Shown here: positions 47,599 through 59,700 of the stretch, one piece after another
Layout: each line of letters begins with the position of its first letter
How positions within the stretch are numbered: the first letter of the stretch is position 1
Origin: Plecoglossus altivelis
Taxonomy: Eukaryota; Chordata; Actinopteri; Osmeriformes; Plecoglossidae
Length of the DNA stretch: 64,000 nucleotides
Assembly: GCA_036571765.1 (NCBI GenBank)
Contig: BROE01000003.1
Span: 15,580,592 to 15,644,591 of the forward strand
Direction: 5' to 3'
Notes under the pieces: model-generated
What the model was told of the DNA's origin: nothing
Seen by the model: the letters and a program-made list of their open reading frames with translations, nothing else
Database searches by the model: none
Translations under genes and position numbers: made by a program

Positions 47599-47818
47599 GT
47601 CAGTATCCTGACATTAGGCAGACGTTCAACCTTTCCATCTCATTGCTCTGTCTCATCTCCCTGGCTTGACCTTGGATGTGAGTGCCTGTTTGTTAACCGT
47701 CTGCACCGTGCGTGTGCCTGTGTGTGTGTGCGCATGTGTGTGAGTGTGTGTGTGCGTGTGTGCACGTGCGTGCACGTGTGTGTGTGCGTGCGTGTGTGTG
47801 TGTGTGTGCGTGCGTGCA

Positions 47819-47850
<32 letters not shown>

Positions 47851-50800
47851 CGTGTGTGCACGTGCGTGCACGTGTGTGTGTGCGTGCGTGTGTGTGTGCG
47901 TGCATGTGCGTGTGTGTGTGGTACCTGGGTCCTGAGACATCAGCAGCATCATGAAAGTCAGGACTAGATGAAGTGTGTTATTTGAGTGAGCGAGCTGTTT
48001 CCCACCTTTTATGTCTCATGTTTCTGTCTTGTGATCTGGATTCTCAAACTACTTCTGTTGGTTGGGATTTGAATTTGTGGGTTCAATACTTTGGTTCCTG
48101 AGTGGCAGAGAAGCTCCCTGAAGCACCCAATAAAGTTTGGGTTTAATTGCTAACTAGAATTTGACCCAGGTCTACTAGGATGCTATGTCATTTATGGTTC
48201 TGTTGGTGCCACACTATACATTTAGAACCATTTAAAAGTGATTCAAACAAACATTTCATTTCTCATTTTCACTGGATTCCAGTATTGAAACAGGGCCGTT
48301 TGGCGGAACATTGTACTAGATGAACATTAATAGACGTCAAACTAAACATCTCAAGTTTTTACATCTTGCAGTCTTGATAGAACTTGGCTTTTATATCACA
48401 CTTCATGTCTTTGCATAGAAAATTCCTTCATCCTTTTCTTTATGTTACATTTTTGGGATAGAGTTCTTTAATCGTTTCATCGTGCGGTGCGTTCTGTGGT
48501 GCGGGTGACACCAGAACACGGCGGTCCCTGAGGTCCGGCTGATTTGCCCAGCCTAGGGACACCAAACACCAAAGAGCAACAGGCTTATCGCTTTCAGTTT
48601 GAATTAGCTTCAGATCCATTCGGTTTGAACTCTTTACCTCTGCACTGTCCTTTCATTTACAACATCTGTCCGTTGCTGCTGGTGATCACAGGGACCAAGC
48701 TGCCAACAGTCCATGTGCAAACACTCAGAACCAAAGAAGGAGCCTTTATTTTTACGTATGTTGCCTCCCTGTTTCGTTTGTCTTGACGAACCCATCTTAA
48801 AAGGCTCTGGCCCATCTGCGACATGTTATTCGTCGGTCTTCTAGTGGTCATGGTGTGACTGGGACATAAACTGAGTCTGCTTCTTGATATTTAGACTGTG
48901 ACTGCCTTGCCTGTGTCTGCTTTTTTGGGTGTGTTTGAAACGTTTGTCTGTGTCCCCAGTACTTCACCGGCCTGGAGTGCGGACACAAGTTCTGCATGCA
49001 GTGCTGGGGAGACTACCTGACCACTAAAATCATCGAGGAGGGAATGGGACAGGTACAAAATATCCCTGCCCTCCTGATTCATCGTCATGACATAAAACAT
49101 TGAACGTTTATCTGACAGGATTGATCGACCTCCTGTACTGTTTCCTGTCTTGTCCTCATTAGACCATATCCTGTCCCGCTCACAGTTGTGACATTTTAGT
49201 TGATGACAACACAGTTATGTAAGTATGCCTGCCCTTATGTGTGCGATCTAGCAAGACACGTCCAATGAAAATGTCAGGTGTAAAAATGTGGGGGGTTTTC
49301 ATCAAAAGTAACATCCGTTTTGGAATTCTCTCCAGGCGTCTCATAACAGATTCGAAAGTCAAGTTGAAGTACCAGCATTTAATCACCAATAGTTTTGTAG
49401 AGGTAAGCTGGCATGTTATTTGTAAGTCCCCAATGCTGTTAGTGAAAATCCATTCATCTTTAGCCAATGACTCGCATCATCACCTAACCCTTCTACCTGC
49501 GTGTTTTTCTTGTAGTGCAACAGACTGTTAAAGTGGTGTCCTGCTCCTGACTGTCATCATGTTGTTAAAGTCCAGTACCCTGATGCCAAACCAGTCAGGT
49601 GTAAGTGCGGCCGTCAGTTCTGGTAAGAAATCGCCTTGAATTGACTTAATTGGCCTCTACTGAATATCACAAGCGTCTCGTGTCTTCAGTACCTCAGGGG
49701 TGTTGCCTTGTGAACTAACGCTAAGCTTTCCCTACCAAGCAACAGCCAATCAAAAGCCATGATCCTCCACTTCCTCCGGGGGCTCCTTGTAGCAAGGTCC
49801 CCAGGGCCATGCTTTCTTGTTTACAGATCTCCTCTCAAACCCTGCTGCTAGAACACAAGGGATTCCAATGACCCCATGTCAATGGCACATGATATTACAG
49901 TCCTAATCACTGAAGAAATTGGCCAGTTTAGCAGTAACTACCTGCTTGGTCTATCTTCAGCCTTTCTGCCTGTAACCAGACCCCCATATTGAATATTTAT
50001 GCAACAACCTCAGTGTGATTTCTGTTTCCTTTTGCAGCTTTAATTGTGGTGAGAACTGGCACGACCCTGTCAAATGTAAGGTACGTGAGCTGCCGTGAAC
50101 TCACAGATTACGACCTCCTTCACCCGCAGACGTTCTCAAAAGGCCCAACATCATTAATGTCAAGCTGGTCTTCTCTCACCCTGGTTATAGTGGCTCAGAA
50201 AGTGGATCAAGAAATGCGATGACGACAGCGAAACGTCTAACTGGATCGCTGCAAATACCAAGGTCCGGCAGAACCCTTCTCCGTTCATGCTTTCCGAATG
50301 TTCTGTGAAGAAGAACACTGCACGTCCTAAACTGTACTCTCTCTGGCAGGAATGCCCCAAATGTCATGTGACCATTGAGAAAGACGGAGGGTGCAATCAC
50401 ATGGTGTGTCGGAACCAGAACTGCAAAGCAGAGTTCTGTTGGGTCTGCCTGGGCCCGTGGGAGCCGCACGGGTCTGCCTGGTCAGTCAGGAAATGCACAG
50501 AGCTGTATACGAAACAAAGTCTTCTCACAGAGACGTCTGTGGATCCGTTTGACTGATCCGTGGGTTTTTCGATCCATAGGTACAACTGCAATCGCTACAA
50601 TGAAGATGACGCAAAAGCAGCCAGAGATGCGCAGGAGGTAATTATCAATAATTAATGATGGTCTCAAGTCATCTGTGTGTTCTGTATGTGGACTCTTATG
50701 TGACCTTAGAAAGAGACAAGTCTCTCTAATAGAAAAACTCTGCATATTAATTAATCAGATGAGATGAGAAGTAGCGCACGTCCAAACTGTCTCACAAGTT

Positions 50801-52405
50801 CTGATGCCCAATTTGTCTTCAGCTTTTATATTTAAAGGAGTACTCTGGAATCCGTCCAGCATCTAGTCTCTCTAAACAGCAATATAACAATATCTACATT
50901 GATCACACTCTTCTCCACATTGGAAGTCTTGGCAGGAAAAAGTCGTCTTGCATCTTCTGTCCCCAAAACTCGTAACTCTGTAAGTCGCCCAAACTTTGTG
51001 TCTGTGGATATCTCTCCCCAGTCAAACTACCCCCTCAGGTCAAAGAAGCGTTCCTGTAAATCACCCCCTCTTAACTCCTTTTCTGAAAGAACGTAAGCTA
51101 GTCCCAGGATACTCCTTAACAGTGAACAAAGGAGCTTACAATTCAGCCACAATTTAAAAAAATATATATTCAGCTTACATACAGCCTAAAATTCTATTTC
51201 ATTCTTCTCTGAATACTGTGCTTTGAAGACATTAAAACATCAAGAGTGAAATCATGTCAATTATCAGTAGTTGCAAATCCCCCCTCCTCCGGCACTGATA
51301 GTTATCTGCCATGGGAAAGCATTCTTCTCTGGCGATGCTGTCCTGGTGTCTAGCTGTCGGTAGAGGGTGCAGAGGACGCGGTGGCCGGCTCGCTGCTCTG
51401 GTTCCTTTGTAATTAAAGTCAGGCGTGTGCTCTGCAGCGCTCCAGAGCGGCCCTGCAGAGGTACCTGTTCTACTGCAACCGCTACATGAACCACATGCAG
51501 AGCCTGCGCTTTGAGCACAAGCTGTACGCCCAGGTCAAGCAGAAGATGGAGGAGATGCAGCAGCACAACATGTCCTGGATCGAGGTGCAGTTCCTGAAGA
51601 AGGCTGTGGACGTGCTGTGCCAGTGCCGCTCCACGCTCATGTTCACCTACGTCTTTGCCTTCTACCTCAAGAAGAACAACCAGTCGATCATCTTCGAGGT
51701 ACACAACATGTGCTGGACCTCACGGTGGGACGTGGGCTCCTTGGGAATGTCGATGCAGCCTCTGTTCATGTGCCACAGATGAAGATCACCACCAGCCGTT
51801 TCTGATTGTGTTGTTTGTGGATTCAGAATAACCAGGCTGACCTGGAGAACGCTACTGAGGTGCTGTCTGGATACCTGGAGCGAGATATCTCCCAGGACTC
51901 GCTGCAGGACATCAAGCAGAAAGTACAAGATAAATACAGGTAGGTCAAGGATTGCGGGGTTCAGATGCACAACCATAGCGGCATGGGTTCGAATCCAGCC
52001 TGGACCCTTAGCTTCATGATCCCCCCTCTCTTTCTCTCACCGTTCCACTCTGTCTCATACGGGTATCGTTTTCAATGAAGCTAAAATACGGAAATATTTA
52101 GCTTTAAAAAAATGTTTTAGATACAAGTGGGTCCAATACTGTCTCGTGTTTGTCTCATTCTCGGGTCTGTCACACAGTTGTCATGTGAACTGACTACAAC
52201 CTGACAATGCGTACGAAGGTACAGTGGGACAGTAGTACAGTTGGACATTAAGGTCTCATCCACAAATCAGGGAAAAAAACGACAAATTGATTGTTGCTCC
52301 GTGTTCTTCTGCGCCTGCAGATACTGTGAGAGCCGGCGCCGGGTGCTGCTACAGCACGTCCACGAAGGCTATGAGAAAGACCTGTGGGAGTATATAGAAG
52401 ACTGA
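46024..52405 (+). CDS. arih1: E3 ubiquitin-protein ligase ARIH1 (ariadne-1), whole coding span
   Basis: ARIH1 (HHARI) is a RING-between-RING E3. It takes ubiquitin from UBE2L3 onto a catalytic cysteine and initiates ubiquitin chains on substrates of neddylated cullin-RING ligases. Fourteen coding exons join in phase to 1587 nt, or 528 aa (human 557 aa). The 29-residue deficit lies in the N-terminal Gly-rich stretch. Exons: 46024-46311, 47273-47340, 47454-47598, 48960-49052, 49163-49218, 49336-49402, 49516-49622, 50038-50080, 50191-50262, 50350-50480, 50580-50637, 51438-51698, 51827-51939 and 52321-52405. Order: acidic N-terminus (1-75), UBA-like (about 76-125), RING1 (from C157), IBR (about 227-289), Rcat with catalytic C328 (human C357), and the Ariadne domain (about 380-528) with autoinhibitory F401/E402 (human F430/E431). 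All key residues are present. The start ATG opens [13 protein letters not shown] as in mammals. Confidence 0.97.
47222..47268 (+). repeat. (TG)n next to the arih1 exon 2 acceptor
   Basis: A pure TG run followed by TTTAG|AATCCTGC, so the only pyrimidines near the acceptor are those of the repeat plus TTT. Confidence 0.95.
47599..48959. other. arih1: arih1 intron 3
   Basis: A 1.4-kb intron with the GT/GC array (47708-47922) and otherwise unique AT-rich sequence. No exon was recognised. Confidence 0.75.
47708..47922 (+). repeat. (GT)n with GCAC/GCGT units
   Basis: Alternating purine-pyrimidine array with GTGCACGTGCGTGCACGTGT blocks in arih1 intron 3. It is a good Z-DNA candidate. Confidence 0.93.
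48960..50637 (+). CDS. arih1: arih1 exons 4-11: RING1, IBR and catalytic Rcat
   Basis: Exons 48960-49052 and 49163-49218 complete RING1 ([27 protein letters not shown]). Exons 49336-49402, 49516-49622 and 50038-50080 encode the IBR ([33 protein letters not shown]). Exons 50191-50262, 50350-50480 and 50580-50637 encode the linker and Rcat, with [20 protein letters not shown], where the Cys after GG is the thioester cysteine (C328), and [19 protein letters not shown]. The eight exons have matching phases. The donor after exon 9 (50263) is an unusual GTCCGG. Confidence 0.96.
50638..51437. other. arih1: arih1 intron 11
   Basis: An 800-bp AT-rich intron with nothing recognisable beyond its splice sites (GAG|GTAATT and CTCTGCAG). 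Confidence 0.75.
51438..52405 (+). CDS. arih1: arih1 exons 12-14: Ariadne autoinhibitory domain
   Basis: Exons 51438-51698, 51827-51939 and 52321-52405 encode residues 377-528, from [19 protein letters not shown] to the stop after DLWEYIED. In HHARI this helical domain folds over Rcat and hides the catalytic cysteine until a neddylated cullin binds. F401 and E402, which contact Rcat in the human protein, are present. TGA is at 52403-52405. Confidence 0.96.
51940..52060 (+). mobile_element. probable tRNA-derived SINE remnant
   Basis: CGGCATGGGTTCGAATCCAG carries a Pol III B-box (GGTTCGAATCC). It is followed by CCTGGACCCTTAGCTTCATG and a CCCCCCTCTCTTTCTCTC tail, a layout common in fish tRNA-derived SINEs. 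It starts at the arih1 exon 13 donor. The family is not identified. Confidence 0.45.
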
Positions 52406-54525
52406 GGTCACATTCCTGAACCATGGACTGCTGGGTTTCATCACAGACTAGAGCGCTGCTACAGTGAAAGAGCGCAGGATGGCCCTCTGCCTGCGCCTCT
52501 GGCAACACCACCCACGGCTGCATCCTCTCCCCCCCCCCCCCAGGTTCTTCAAATTCGAAGTCAATGATATTCATTACAATGGTATCATTTGAAGTGTGCT
52601 ACAGTATTGCTGTGAACAGACTCTGAGAATGCTGAACACTGACAGGCTTTCTCTTCTGGTTTATCATATAATTCACCTTAAAAATACATCGTTTTCCTCC
52701 TCTTGTAGAGGTTTTGGTTTTAACATCATCTTTTGAAATTTGTGTGAACATGTTTATGGCACTGCTAAGCTTCCTGGCTCCACGTGGGGCAAACAGGATT
52801 TTAATGGACAATATATTTTGGTTTGGTGGGGGAAAAAATCATGAAACAAAAGAAATGGAGGAAATGTCAAATGTCAATTTGACATGGCGAATCCTGCCTG
52901 GGAGTTGTAGTGCAAGAGTGGCACGCGTTTAATCAGAAATCCTTTACCAACAGTCAAAGGAGAGATTCTGTATATTTACAGAGTAGTCTTGAGTCTGCAT
53001 AACCTAGCTGGAATCCTATAAGTGGATTGTTGGACTGAAGGGATGGCAGGAAAACCTTCCGATCACCCTGCAGAGACACAAGTCAGGCCAACTCGGCAAG
53101 ATGGATCGGATGGAAACCTCAGTCTGTGCGCCAAGTCTTGAGATTGCAGCCCTGTGAAAGACACAGCATGCTTGGCAAACCGGGGAAGTAACTGACGTCA
53201 CGGGCAGACTGCACTATACTTTGAGCCCTGTTGCTCTCGACAACAACACCATCTGTATGCCCTGTAGTTGTTTTGTAGTTTTTTTTAAATGCGAAACATT
53301 TGAAGAGGGGCACTGCTCAAAAGCCAAACTAAGTGACATTCACGTACCTGTGTTTGTTTGCTTGCTCTGTTCCATCCTGGCTTGAGGGGATCTCAAAGTT
53401 CAGCGTGCACCTTGGGGATAGAATGAGGGGAGAGAAATGTTCTGACATCGTAGCCTTCTGTAGCAGGGTCTTACAAAGTAGCCTAGAACCTCAACAGGTT
53501 CTGCCATTCATATTCCAGAGTTCCAGAGGTTCTGGATGGTATGGATGTGATGATGATCATTGTGCTTTTAGGAAAATAGCTTCTTTTTTTATTTTGGAGA
53601 GAAACTTCATTGTTTTTAAAACAAGCTGTGGAAATGGACTCACACCTGCCTTCGTGGACAGAGCAATTCAGGCCTTTTCGATGAGTCCTCTTGTAGGATT
53701 GGGGTGTTAAGTATCATGACAAATGTTTGTTACTGACTGGCCCTTATTTTCTACCGTGGTTTCTATGACCACAGGCCTGTCTGTACACTGATATGTGTTC
53801 TTGTACTGTAACAGTCTTCCTTAGGCTACGGTACAAGCACAAACAGCAGCTGTTACTAGGCAGAAGGTGGCACCAACGTGTCACTCATCTTTTTAACCAG
53901 TGTTGGTTTTTTTTGCCTTCAAGTTCAAGACGTTTGGAGAAGTACTCACCCAAATGCCCTGGTAAACTGTTGATTTGAAGACTGTTCTTGAAAAGGGTAG
54001 CTCTCAATTATATCACAAATTCAAAGGAACTGTATACAAGCAGTTTTCAGTCTTATGTGTCACAATGTATTATAGGAATCTAGAGCTGTTTGTCTTCCGG
54101 AACAGAGAATCCCTTTTTTGATTGGGGGAAACTAAAGTTTGTAATTCCACTCACTTTTTTCCAATTTGGGAAAAATGGAAACACATACGCAGATGACAGG
54201 CAAATGAAGGTTCAAGTTGAATGGATACTTAAGATGTGCAATTTGCATCCGTGTCCTACAGGTGCAGTACACATGCTCTGCCACTGTTACTTTGGGGCTC
54301 CAGTTCGAACATCCATCAAGGTGTTCGTGAACATTTCAAGTTAACATGCTAAGTAACATAAGCGACTACCTTTCATTTGGTTGAGACATCCCACATTTTT
54401 AATACTTTTCTACATACATTTTATTTTGTTTTACGCTATTAAAATGTTGTTTTATTTACATAATGTGAAAATGTGGAAGAAATTAGTTATTGTTTTGGAG
54501 AAATAAAGTGCAAAAAGTTGCGATA
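52406..54525 (+). other. arih1: arih1 3' UTR
   Basis: AT-rich sequence without coding potential, from the arih1 stop to just past AATAAA at 54502-54507. The end is estimated from the signal. Confidence 0.7.
54502..54507 (+). promoter_or_regulatory. arih1: poly(A) signal of arih1
   Basis: AATAAA in the context GGAGAAATAAAGTGC, followed by T/TG-containing sequence. It is about 2.1 kb past the stop and is the last plus-strand signal before the convergent gene. Confidence 0.7.
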
Positions 54526-54694
54526 ATAATCATGGAGTGATTGTGATATTTAGCATATTTACTATAAACTGAGTAACATATCGGTGAGGAGTTAAGAGTA
54601 TGTTAGGGGTTTGTAAATGAGTGGCAGTGCACTAGTACACCTCCAGGATTCATGACAAAATAAGTAAGCAAGTTCAAAATTCCATGTAACCGGT

Positions 54695-55638
54695 AAAGCA
54701 TTGCAAACGTTTATTAGAAAAACACCACAATGAAAAAACAGCACGAGACAATTATTGTAGTATTCAATGATCACGATCATTGTAGTACTCAAAATCCACT
54801 GAGGATCCATGGTGAAGACAAGAGATTCACAGTACATATACCCTTATACAGGTGCCTCTTAAATAGAGACCGTTGTCAGCAGCATGATTCAGGGATCCAA
54901 GTAATGACAATCTGGCTTCAAACACACACACACACACACACTTTTCACCGTATGTTTAGGAGCAGGCAGAGGTGATAAGTAGACAATTAAAAGAATACAT
55001 GACAAGCCTGGAAGAAACCGTAGCTCCGTTTTCCGATAACATGACAGTACACTTCATCGACAGATTTAAAAAGAAGAAAACTCTGGACAGTTCAAACAGA
55101 AGAGTTGAATGACCTAAAACGATCGGTCAATCCCCCGTATCGTTCACCTATGACCGTTTCAAATGTGACCACACATACCACAGATTACTTTTATAGCCAT
55201 CGCTGTATCTCACCACAGACGAGTCCTCTTACATTTCCCGGAATTGAATTACAATTACTGCTCTATTGGCTGTGTTACTGAAAGCATCCAAATAAACGCA
55301 TCTTCAATCCTATTTAATAAATATAATGCAGAGGGTTCTTTCCAACGTGGATTCCTTAAGCCACATCCTGCAGCCAGTCTACATTGTTCGTTCAAACAGA
55401 CTGGAAAGTCAGAAGATTCTCTTCAGCAGTGCGACTGCATTCTGTGGTAGCGCTGATGTTAAAGGCTGTTAAAATTCGCAATCAATAACAAACGTTAGGC
55501 TAGCAACACAACACAGTTCCAATTACTGTCTTAACCTTGAAGAAAAACTGCTTTCAGTCATCCAACAGTGCACATTACAAAACGCAATTAAAAGTACCAA
55601 GGTATTCATAGATACGCAGATGCCGTTTCCAAGAGATT
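54695..55638 (-). other. c15orf39: c15orf39 3' UTR
   Basis: Non-coding, AT-rich sequence after the stop on the minus strand, ending near the minus-strand AATAAA at 54715-54710. It contains a short (CA)n at about 54920-54941. The cleavage site is an estimate. Confidence 0.55.
54710..54715 (-). promoter_or_regulatory. c15orf39: poly(A) signal of c15orf39
   Basis: TTTATT on the plus strand gives AATAAA on the minus strand, about 0.92 kb past the stop. It is about 200 bp from the arih1 signal facing it. Confidence 0.55.
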
Positions 55639-56780
55639 TCAGTCTTCTATTTTCAGCCATCCTTTCTTAAAGTCTATTAGCAGCTCCAGGTAGTATGTCC
55701 ACTCTGGCTCGCTGTCATACTGCACTTCAAACACGGTCTTCAAGGGGTTGGGGTGGGCTTCGTGGACCCGCACCACCAGCCCGCTGTACCAGACCTCTGT
55801 CTTGTCCAGCTCCTCATACAGATGGTATATCCTCTTCCCCACCAGATCTGGGAAGTACATCTTCAAGGCTCTCTGGGCCCTCTGCACGGCGGAGCGTAGG
55901 ACCCAGCGCCTCCTGTGCTCTGCGCTATGGCAGGCAGACAGGAAGGGACAGTACTTGATCTTCATGAGAGATCGGCGGAGGCGGAACTTTTTGGAGGCGC
56001 TCCGGGTGGCGCCTACGGCAGACGAGAAGCTTCCTGATTTGCGCCTTATGCGGGGAAGAGAATGAGACACCTTCCAGGGAAGGTCCCACTCCCTGGTCAC
56101 TTGGTCTCCAGCTCCCTCTTGTTCTACATCTCCAGCCGCTGGGAGGGGAGGCCGGGAGTGTGGCTGCGGGTCAGACACGGCTTGGTAGCGGGCCACCCGG
56201 CCCTTACTGTACAGAACTTTACGTAGTTTGAGGATCATCCCGGAGGCACTCTTGCGGGCGACCTGAGGATGGTCTGCTCTCAGTGAACTTGAGAACTGGT
56301 TACGGTGAAATAATGTTCCGGATCTGTCCGTCTTGTTGCTGGGAGATGAAAACAGTTTGTCTAAGGTCAAAGGGCGTTTCCATGAATCCTCAGGCTCCTC
56401 CTCCTCCAAGGTCACGACTGATAGGTTCTTCTCTCCTTCCGTATGCTCGCTCTCTTCATCCCCACTGCTACCAACCGGGCAGCCATTCCAGTTCTTCTCA
56501 GATGTCCTCTCCGCGACACCGTTGGCAGCGTTCTCTGTGGATTCGACCTTCTCGCACGACAAACGTCTCTTTTTCAAAAATGTGTGTTTTGAGTTGCTTT
56601 TCTTTCTGCTTCTGATCTTCCGCTTCTCCGCCACCAAGTCTATTTTCATTTCCTCCCCATGTTCCTCCGTGTCTGGACTCGGAGCACGTCTTTGTAAACA
56701 AGCCCAAGCCCCAGAGATGTCAGCCTCCTCTGTGGCGTCTTCTCCTCCTCCTCTCCTGACTGAACCGTTCAGCTTTACAC
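55639..56780 (-). CDS. c15orf39: c15orf39 last exon: basic region and Spin/Ssty-like C-terminal module
   Basis: Entered through the acceptor AG at 56782-56781, the exon reads GVKLNGSVRRGGGEDATEEA, then a Lys/Arg-rich segment (KRKIRSRKKSNSK, possible nuclear localisation signals) and KKFRLRRSLMKIKYCPFL. The last 67 residues (plus coordinates 55642-55842) begin VGKRIYHLYEELDKTEVWYS and end YYLELLIDFKKGWLKIED. Spindlin repeats share the pattern VGK..H..E....W.G.V, then F.I.YE.DP..Y.Y.LL.DYK.G.L.I. The stop is TGA at 55641-55639. Confidence 0.82.
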
Positions 56781-59700
56781 CTGCAACACAATGAACATGG
56801 CCGTTAGAACAGACATGAACACCAAAGTAGGCCCATTTAAATCAACTTGCTACTTGAGTGAGGATTAGTTTGTTACGAAAGGGGGGCAAAAGCTTAACTT
56901 GATGGTTACGGGAAGAGGAAGAACAAGGTAGCGTTTCGATCCCTGCTCTCAGCTACCATCGCACATCTAGCTGGAGGACTGTTCTGCTCTATTATTAATT
57001 CGGCACATATGATGATCGATCATCTCTCCCTTCAAACACCAAAGAAAACAACATCACGACACCAAGGCGATCATGCAAAACAAAGATCAGGCAAAAAAGT
57101 GAAGGTTCCTCGTATCATGTGAACAGCACAAACATCAGCACAACAATTTGATTAGTCCACTTTAGTTAAAATTACACTGACGGAAATTAAATCAATTTAA
57201 GCCATAAAAGGATCCAATGTTGAATCAGGAACATAGACTGTCAGTATTTGATCATGTGATATTTACACATATGATAAAAACAATTTGTTTATCAGGTTTT
57301 TGCATTTTTCCCAACCCAACTTTATAAGCGTATAAGTCCGATTTGGTTGTTAGAGATAGAGACACACATAGATAGTTGCAAGGTCATCATCATGTGAAAA
57401 CCACAAGCTTGCGACTGGCCCAGAAACAGTAGAACCATCAGATGTGCACTGCAGTCCCCCACAATACCCCTTGTGTGGTCAGCCATTTCCTTCCGCAATA
57501 GGAAGTCAGACTATTACTGAGCAGCCAACTAACCTCTACTAAGACCTACTATAAGGAATCCTCAACACAAGATTACTACATGAACTATGAGGTTCCTAAT
57601 GAGTTCAATCTGTTTGTATGTAATATAAAGAGATGTTATCAATAAGCAATGGTTAGTTTAGCTGAGGGGCATTAAAACACAAAGCATATACCTGGACTGT
57701 CTTTTGGACACCATCAAGTGAGGTTGATTCTGCAAAAAAAATAAATGGATTTCAAATAAAATATTTACTGCAACAACAGAGAACGCTCAATTGAAATGAG
57801 GTTTTGATGGCAAATCACCATAGTAACCAGCAATATGGTTGCATTTTTGTAAAGAATAACATACAATCCAACCAACATATTCAACAGTAACAGTATGGTT
57901 GCCTTGTGAGAGGAAAGCAGTCACATGTCACTATGAAGAGAAATTGAATATTTCTCCTTTGAAAAAAGTGACTGGTTGGATTTTTTGGATTAGTATAAAT
58001 AGTATCCCAATATGTTATATCCGAATGGAAAGTATTGTTAAATTGTTGTCTCCATTTGCAGAAAACAAGAAGTAACTTTGTTACATTAGTCATTTCTGCT
58101 GCTGATTTTGTATATGCAGTGTATAAAGTTCACATGCTGTAGGGAAGATTAAATATAGCCTGTGTTATTGCCAAATACATCTCTTGCAGTGTTACGGAAA
58201 CATTGCTCAATACAAGAATGTGGGCCTTTCTTTTCTTCGAGTGGGACTTTGAAAGAATCTAAAAGAGAGGACGACAAGAACGACATCCACGACAGTAAGG
58301 CAGGGTGCTTCACACTCACCCATGTACTTGGAGACACAGGAGTGGTACAACAGATTGAGAACATCAAGGTAGATTTCTGGCAGGTTTTTGAGGGACAACA
58401 GCCTCCTGAGCTTCGAGGCACAAGCCCTCTTGTGCAGCAGGGTAAGAGTCTTTTCCTCAGACAGGGTAGTGGGGCGAAGCTCCACTTTGTGTTCCTGCAG
58501 AACCTGGTTGATGAAGATGCCCTGAACTTGTGGGAAGAGGATTTCCTTCAACACCAACATGGGGATGAACACTGCTCCTGCCCGTTTCACGTGAGGAAAG
58601 GGACAGTGGTGCTGACCGATGTACTCCTTCAGCCGCTGAAGAACCTTCTGGAGTGAGCACTTGATCTCCGCGTTGCTGAGCCACAACTCACGGGCCTCGG
58701 CCCCCATCAGACCGGACAGATTCTGGGCTTTGGTGGAAGGAGTGGAGGATCCAGTGTGCTCCAGCTTGGACAGCCAGGCCCGGAGCTCTTGTTTTGGGGA
58801 TTGGGTTACAGACTTAGAGAGGAGCCTGCACAAGGCCTGATGCAACTCCATGAAGTGCTGGCGGGCTGGTCTCAGGCCCCCAGCGCCTTGCACAAGCTGA
58901 GTCTGGGCTGGAGGCAGGAGCTTCTCAGGAGCCTGGGGGGTGGGAGGAGCAGCCTGGAACCTCTCTGGAAGAATGATCTTATAGGTAGACAGTTTAAGGC
59001 ACTGAGGAGGAATCTTCTGGAGGTCAGGTTTGCCGTCTGCCGATTCAGGTGAGGTTGTTGGTTTGGGCCGAACAGTCCATTGAGGACTGCTGCGAATGGA
59101 AGGTCTCACTATCTCCGGTTCCACCGGAGGGTCAGTCACGTTTTCTAAGGAGGACACTTCCTTGGCTGATTTGAATGGTTTACTTTCAAATTCATCGGGC
59201 TCACATTTCTTTATCACCAACATGAGTCCGCTGACAGGCGAATCCTTCTCCGACTCCTCATTCTTGACTGGCGTGTCCAAGGAACCGTCCTGCTTAAATT
59301 CCTCTGATGTCTTGTCTAGCAGTTCCCTCTTTATCTTAGTCAGTTCGATCATTTTCACAGCTGTCTCCTCCTTTGATGTATCTGGAAGGACTGCAGATTT
59401 CACCTCTGTGGAGGATAAAGAGACCACAGGGTTTTCTCCTTCTTGTCGATGGTCGTTCTCTGGGGCTTGGGGCTCAGCTTTGACCAGACAGTGTTTGGGC
59501 TCGTCCAGCTTCTGAGAACTCTGCAGCGTAGAGAGCATCCCTGCAGCCTCCAGGTAGGCTTTGTACGGAGCCAAACTGAACACGTTATTAATGACCGGCA
59601 TCGGAGGGGACGCCTGCAACTGACAGCTGCTCGCTCTCGCTTCGTCCGTTTCCGTCTTCACGCGTTTCTTAGACGGGCCCATTTCTACCGCCGCGACTTC

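Noticed and set aside
57011..57024. 14-bp palindrome GATGATCGATCATC
   Set aside because: A short isolated palindrome in an AT-rich intron is expected by chance; no flanking repeats or motif were found.
58207..58319. C-terminal extension of the large c15orf39 frame (37 codons past SKYMG)
   Set aside because: A good donor (GTGAGTGT) in phase with the next exon, and loss of family similarity beyond it, indicate this is intron.
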